Shown piece by piece: positions 44,425-48,128 of a DNA stretch of 48,128 nucleotides. This stretch comes from Acidimicrobiia bacterium (lineage in GTDB: Bacteria; Actinomycetota; Acidimicrobiia; Acidimicrobiales; CATQHL01), in assembly GCA_021296415.1 (NCBI GenBank), contig JAGWAL010000003.1, positions 1 to 48,128 on the forward strand. The letters are read 5' to 3'. The position numbers and the translations under genes were made by a program. Each line of letters begins with the position of its first letter. Position 1 is the first letter of the stretch. Below the pieces are notes generated by a model. The model saw only the letters and a program-made list of their open reading frames with translations, did no database searches and was not told the origin of the DNA.

Positions 44425-45641
44425 GAGCCGCTCCTGGCAGCGATCGTCCGTTCCGTCGTCTTCGGCAGGCCGTCGAGCTTGACCAGCCGTGTCCGGGGTT
44501 GGGGATGCTCCTTCGCCTGCACCCACCGGAAACACATGGTGCCAGACGTGTGACCGGCAGTCTGGATCCAGTTGGGACGGCCGGGGTTCTCGTGCGCCAC
44601 GATCAGGCGCACGGAGCCGTCGTCGGAGTAGTGGGCGAGGTGCTTGTTGGTGTGGATCCTGAAGTGACGGTAGTCCAGCGATTCCATCCAGTAGTTGTTC
44701 AGCTGGAAGTTCCAGTGCTCGCATTCCGGAGGGGTGACCTCGATCACCAGGGCCTCGTCGGCGGCGATCGCCCAGTGGCTGTGGTAGTAGGCGATGTTCG
44801 GGTCACCCCCGGCGGCCAGAGACACCTGCGGATCGAACATCGGCAGCTCGTTGCTGTGCTTCTGGAAGCCGCGGGTCCACTTGGCGAACAGCAGCGGCGC
44901 GCCGGCCACCAGCGCCGCCGCGTTCCGCAACCCCTCGTCCAGCGCCCTCGCCGTGAGGTGGGAGGCGCGACGCTCCGCCTCGGGGCAGTTGATGCGCTCG
45001 ATGGTCAGCTCCGCCGGGGTTTCCGCGTTCCGGTCACCGAAGGTCTGGCGGACCACCAACGTCCCGGTTTCCGGCGTCATGGGCAGCCAGTTGCGGTCGT
45101 GGGGTTTGCAGCTCACCACGAGCTCGAAGCGACCCTCCCCGTCCATCTGGATCTGATCCGACTCGATGTACCCGGTGGGGGGGAGACCGCCCCCCCGGCC
45201 GTAGTTGCCGGACTGGGTCCCGAAGCTCAGGTAGGCGATGGTGTTGCGCCGTCCGGTGATCCGGTACTCGAAGTCCCCGTCCAGCGCGGCCGTCAGGTAG
45301 AAGTTGTCAGGATTGTCCGCGCCCAACTTGGTGGTCTCGTCGACGACGCGATGCAGCACGGGCGCACCGGCGTCGGCGTGTTCGATGAACGCCATCAGGC
45401 CGGCACGGGCCAGACGGCTCAAGTACCGGTATCCCTCCGCCTGGTTGAACGCATCCCGCGGCGCCCCCGGGAAGTTCAGTGCAGCCCCTGCCGCCTTCAA
45501 CGCATCACAGAACTCGTTCCAGGACTCGCCGCTCACGACGCGCCGGGCGGCCACATCCTCCGGCGTCTTGCCGCGCAGCCTCCAGGCGAGCAGGGAGATC
45601 CTCCGGAACAGGCCGAGGAGACCGATTGCGAGCTTTCCCAT
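44421..45641 (-). CDS. DUF1214 domain protein
   Basis: A 406-residue protein with no catalytic motif I recognise. After a short basic and hydrophobic N-terminus it contains the DUF1214 C-terminal region (ECEHWNFQLNNYWMESLDYR, then TNKHLAHYSDDGSVRLIVAHENPG and the final HTSGTMCFRW, given here in parts). DUF1214 proteins often stand beside sulfotransferases or oxidoreductases in actinobacteria, but I know of no assigned activity. ATG 45641 has GGAG nine bases upstream; ATG 45650 overlaps that site. It lies between sat-cysC and the sulfotransferase gene in one unit. Confidence 0.8.
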   Translation of the reverse strand: MGKLAIGLLGLFRRISLLAWRLRGKTPEDVAARRVVSGESWNEFCDALKAAGAALNFPGAPRDAFNQAEGYRYLSRLARAGLMAFIEHADAGAPVLHRVVDETTKLGADNPDNFYLTAALDGDFEYRITGRRNTIAYLSFGTQSGNYGRGGGLPPTGYIESDQIQMDGEGRFELVVSCKPHDRNWLPMTPETGTLVVRQTFGDRNAETPAELTIERINCPEAERRASHLTARALDEGLRNAAALVAGAPLLFAKWTRGFQKHSNELPMFDPQVSLAAGGDPNIAYYHSHWAIAADEALVIEVTPPECEHWNFQLNNYWMESLDYRHFRIHTNKHLAHYSDDGSVRLIVAHENPGRPNWIQTAGHTSGTMCFRWVQAKEHPQPRTRLVKLDGLPKTTERTIAARSGS

Positions 45642-45670
45642 GGCGAACATCTCCGGGTGGGCGGGGTCGC

Positions 45671-47542
45671 TCAGGCGCCGTTGGACGGGGTGCCCAGTTC
45701 GCCGGCCGGGGCTCGGACGAACCGCTCCTCGACGAGGCGGTTCAGGATCCGGTGGGCGTTGTCCCGCACAGAGTTCCGGACGGTGTCCAGGGTGAGCTCC
45801 GGGTTCTGCGGGGCCTCGTACGGATCGTCGATGCCCGTGAAGCCGGTGATCTCACCGCGGCGCGCCCTGGCGTACATGCCCTTGGAGTCGCGCGCTTCGC
45901 AGACCTCGAGGGGCGTGTCCACGAACACCTCGATGAATCGCTCGGAGCCGACCATGGCGCGCACCTCGTTGCGCGTGGCGCTGTAGGGGCTCACGGCCGC
46001 GCAGATCGCCACCCCGCCGTGACGGACTATCTCCGAGGCCACGAATCCGATCCGCAGGATGTTCGTGTCCCGGTCCTCCTTGGAGAAGCCGAGCCCCTTG
46101 GACAGGTGCGTTCGCACGACGTCACCGTCGAGCAGGGTCACCTGCCGCCCATGCTCCATGAGCAGGTCCGTGAGCACCTCGGCCGTCGTGGACTTCCCCG
46201 AGCCGCTGAGGCCGGTGAACCAGACGCAGGCGCCCTGGCGATGCTTCGGAGGATGGCTCTCGGCCAGGATGTCGGCAACCTCCGGCCTGGTGAACCAGCT
46301 TGGCAGCGCCCGCCCCTCGCCCAGATACTCCTCGCGGACCTGCGTCCCGGAGATCGAGGCCGTGGTTGCGCCGTCGGGCAGTGCCGTGACCTCCTCGTAC
46401 CTGTCGTCGTCGGGCACGTACACCATCTCGTTGAACGTGACGGCCTTCACCCCGGTCTCGTCGCTGAACCGGTTCACGACCTCCTGGGCGTCGTAGGGGC
46501 CGTAGAACGGGTTGCCGGCCGCGTCGACCCCCGGGCTGGCGTGGTCACGGCCCACGATCAGGTGGTTGGCGCCGTAGTTGCGCCGGATGATGGCGTGCCA
46601 GAGCGCCTCCCGTGGCCCGGCGAGCCGCATCGCCAGCGGCAGGAGCGACAGGAGCACCCTGTCCGGCGCGTAGTAGTGGCGGGTCAGCGCCTCGTAGGTG
46701 CGGACGCGCGTGTAGTGGTCCACGTCACCGGGCTTGGTGAGCCCCACCACGGGATGAAGCAGGAGGACGCCGTCGACGCTCCCGGCGGCCCTCTTGGTGA
46801 GTTCCTCGTGGGCCCTGTGCAGGGGGTTCCGGGTCTGGAAGGCCACGACGTTGGGGTGCCCGTAGCCGGCCAGCCGGGCGCGCGTCTCCGATGGCGTCTT
46901 CCTCAAGCGGGTGAAGTCGTGGTGCGGCGGGATCCTCAGGACCCGCAGCGGGCCGGAGATGTTGACCCTTGCCCAGCGGTGCATCTCCGACACGAGGGGA
47001 TGTCGGACGTCACGGGTGCCGAACACCTCCTCGGCGGCCTCGGTCAGGTCCCACTCGTACGCCTCCTGCACCGTCATGACGGCGAGCAGCTCGTTGTGGG
47101 AGTCGCGCAGCGCCACGTCGCGATCGAGTTCGATGGCCGACGGATCGTCGACGGGCAACGTCACCGGTATCGGGAACAGCGTGCCGTTGCCGAGCCGCAT
47201 CTCGCCGACCGTGCGCCGGTAGTCGTTCTCCCCCATGAACCGGTCGAGGGGCGAGAAGGCTCCCGTCGTCAGGAGCTCGAGGTCGCAGGTGGCGCGGTCG
47301 GACAGCTGGATGCCGGGCAGACCGACGGCGCGTGCCTTCAGTTCGGCAGCCTGCTCCGCCGGGACGATCAGGTCGACCAACTCGCCGCCGTAGGGCGAGA
47401 TGAGCCTGGATGGCTCGCTCGGGGTTGCGGTCTGGCTCGGGGTTGCTGTCTGGCTCGGGGTTGCGGTCTGGCTCGGGGTTGCTGCTTTGGCGTCCTCCAA
47501 GCTCGCGCGCGGTCCGCGATCCTGTCTCGATAGGTCCGCCAC
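45671..47542 (-). CDS. Bifunctional sulfate adenylyltransferase/APS kinase
   Basis: Makes APS from ATP and sulfate, then phosphorylates it to PAPS. The 623-residue fusion has an ATP-sulfurylase domain with QTRNPLHRAHE and GRDHASPG (catalytic loop and metal site), then an APS kinase with P-loop FTGLSGSGKST near residue 435, LDGDVVRTHLSKGLGFSKEDR and the IFVDTPLEVCEARDSKGMY-type lid region (seen as FVDTPLEVCEARD). The N-terminus carries four TPSQTA-type repeats. Start GTG 47542 has no clear ribosome site. It leads the four-gene unit and supplies PAPS for the sulfotransferase. Confidence 0.94.
   Translation of the reverse strand: MADLSRQDRGPRASLEDAKAATPSQTATPSQTATPSQTATPSEPSRLISPYGGELVDLIVPAEQAAELKARAVGLPGIQLSDRATCDLELLTTGAFSPLDRFMGENDYRRTVGEMRLGNGTLFPIPVTLPVDDPSAIELDRDVALRDSHNELLAVMTVQEAYEWDLTEAAEEVFGTRDVRHPLVSEMHRWARVNISGPLRVLRIPPHHDFTRLRKTPSETRARLAGYGHPNVVAFQTRNPLHRAHEELTKRAAGSVDGVLLLHPVVGLTKPGDVDHYTRVRTYEALTRHYYAPDRVLLSLLPLAMRLAGPREALWHAIIRRNYGANHLIVGRDHASPGVDAAGNPFYGPYDAQEVVNRFSDETGVKAVTFNEMVYVPDDDRYEEVTALPDGATTASISGTQVREEYLGEGRALPSWFTRPEVADILAESHPPKHRQGACVWFTGLSGSGKSTTAEVLTDLLMEHGRQVTLLDGDVVRTHLSKGLGFSKEDRDTNILRIGFVASEIVRHGGVAICAAVSPYSATRNEVRAMVGSERFIEVFVDTPLEVCEARDSKGMYARARRGEITGFTGIDDPYEAPQNPELTLDTVRNSVRDNAHRILNRLVEERFVRAPAGELGTPSNGA
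47417..47486 (-). repeat. 18-bp tandem repeat in the sat-cysC N-terminus
   Basis: Three full copies and one partial copy of an 18-bp unit (GCTCGGGGTTGCGGTCTG on the plus strand, alternating GCGG/GCTG) encode TPSQTA repeats before the sulfurylase domain. Likely a variable, disordered tail. Confidence 0.85.
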
Positions 47543-47908
47543 GGCGACAACGATCCCACGATCCCGTGCCCGGAGCCAGTTGACCGGCTTGCGAGCCCGG
47601 TCGGAGAACTCCCCGCCGCCCGCACTGCGCTGGCGCAGCCAGGGCTGCCGGCGCCGCGTCTGCGGCCTGAGAGTGGCGCTTGGGTTGGCGCCCGGAATCC
47701 GCGTGGCTCGTGTCGACGGAAGTCGGGGCGGGGTCGCGGCGCCCCCGTTTCCGGTGCCCGGGACGCGACATGGAGTTCATGGAGGTCATCAGCCGTCGCA
47801 TGGGATGTCGCGGCGCCCCCGTTTCCGGTGCCCGGGCGGCGACCCGTGTGTTGCGGCCGGGCGGCTCGTGGCGGTGCGGGGTCGCGGCGCCCTCGGTTCC
47901 GGTGCCTG
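47543..47908. other. 366-base gene-free stretch with spaced direct repeats
   Basis: Holds the upstream region of sat-cysC and three direct repeats with a 74-base period (next entry). Plus- and minus-strand frames here are shadows with skewed composition. I see no convincing sat-cysC promoter box; ATCGTT before its GTG is a weak match. Confidence 0.5.
47733..47906. repeat. Three direct repeats of about 30 bases at 74-base period
   Basis: Copies at 47733-47762 and 47807-47836 are identical over 30 bases (GTCGCGGCGCCCCCGTTTCC then GGTGCCCGGG); a third at 47881-47906 has a few changes. The two intervals are each 44 bases and unrelated to one another. The last copy ends two bases from the HNH gene stop. 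No cas genes are near. Confidence 0.7.
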
Positions 47909-48128
47909 TCAGCAGCGCAGCGGGAGCGCGATGTCAGCCCGGGCGCCGGCCGGCGGGCTGGAGGGAGGCGACTCGTGGGCGCCGTTCCCGGCCGCCGGCT
48001 CAGATCGGCGCCGGACCCGGTGGTGGAATGCGAACCGTCCGTCGGCGCCCCGGATGATTTGGGCGCGGTTGGTGTGGACCTGTTGGTGGCAGTGGCTGCA
48101 GAGCAGGCACATGTTGTCGATGTCGGTT
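47909..48128 (-). CDS. HNH endonuclease, C-terminal part (5' end beyond the window)
   Basis: The frame enters from the right edge and ends at 47909. The first visible residues, TDIDNMCLLCSHCHQQVHTN, are the zinc-ribbon and last His of an HNH nuclease (DN-x2-LLC-x2-CH-x3-H). A basic tail (FHHRVRRRSE) and a disordered end follow. Such endings are typical of the DUF222/HNH proteins abundant in actinobacteria, many present in numerous copies per genome. About 72 codons are in view. Confidence 0.85.
   Translation of the reverse strand, partial: TDIDNMCLLCSHCHQQVHTNRAQIIRGADGRFAFHHRVRRRSEPAAGNGAHESPPSSPPAGARADIALPLRC

Noticed and set aside
47733-47906. CRISPR array
   Set aside because: Only three repeats, one degenerate, long GC-rich intervals, no cas genes; kept as a repeat only.

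Overview
The window is GC-rich (roughly 70% by eye), dense in genes and free of phage or transposon genes. It looks like chromosome from an uncultured high-GC actinobacterium; I infer the class Acidimicrobiia or a relative. Supporting this are ergothioneine genes of actinobacterial type, an MshA-type glycosyltransferase followed by a YbjN-like gene, proC with a small excisionase-type HTH gene, rex-hemACDBL, a caa3-type oxidase with split ctaA/ctaB, and many leaderless genes with the pattern TAnnnT-N6-(A/G)TG. The order mshA, ybjN, proC, HTH, hemA, hemC, hemD, hemB, hemL resembles a compacted form of the Mycobacterium Rv0486-Rv0524 region (from memory).

Layout. 1-1158 (minus): a truncated lipoprotein and gpmA. 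1453-9897 (plus): dnaK-grpE-dnaJ run by overlapping start/stop codons into egtB, followed by egtD, purA and purB. 9928-10968 (minus): a small conserved helical protein, tRNA-Phe and tRNA-Glu. 10977-23009: the respiratory block, with ctaA diverging from ctaB, then a subunit I-like protein that has lost nearly all metal ligands, a subunit III-like protein, a polytopic protein, coxB with a fused cytochrome c domain, ctaD, ctaE, subunit IV, ctaG and a Rieske oxygenase. 23085-25066: serS and a methyltransferase. 25074-28516 (minus): a CcdA/TlpA thiol-redox pair, an MBL-fold hydrolase and orn. 28720-30802: dut, two minus-strand envelope or unknown genes, tRNA-Lys and a decayed copy of it. 30876-36566: a histidine phosphatase diverging from a MoaD-like/MshA fusion gene, then ybjN, proC, an HTH gene, a SAM hydrolase, a 29-residue membrane peptide and rex. 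36576-41999: hemA, hemC, hemD, hemB, hemL. 42119-47542 (minus): a sulfation cluster (sat-cysC, DUF1214 protein, sulfotransferase, SDR). The window ends in direct repeats and the 3' end of an HNH endonuclease gene.

How the genes fit together. Heme enters through hemACDBL, is converted to heme A by CtaB and CtaA, and is used by the caa3 oxidase; Rex would tie the heme block to NADH/NAD+ state. Low-molecular-weight thiol genes occur twice: EgtB/EgtD sit with the chaperones, and the MshA-like enzyme lies further on. The sulfation cluster would activate sulfate to PAPS and pass it to a sulfotransferase.

The most unusual items are the beta-grasp (MoaD/ThiS-like) domain fused in frame to MshA with an intact PPVSGG tail, the ligand-less subunit I paralogue, a SAM hydrolase gene with no standard start codon, and the chaperone-ergothioneine operon. 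Two very small genes (22 and 29 codons) sit in translational-coupling positions.
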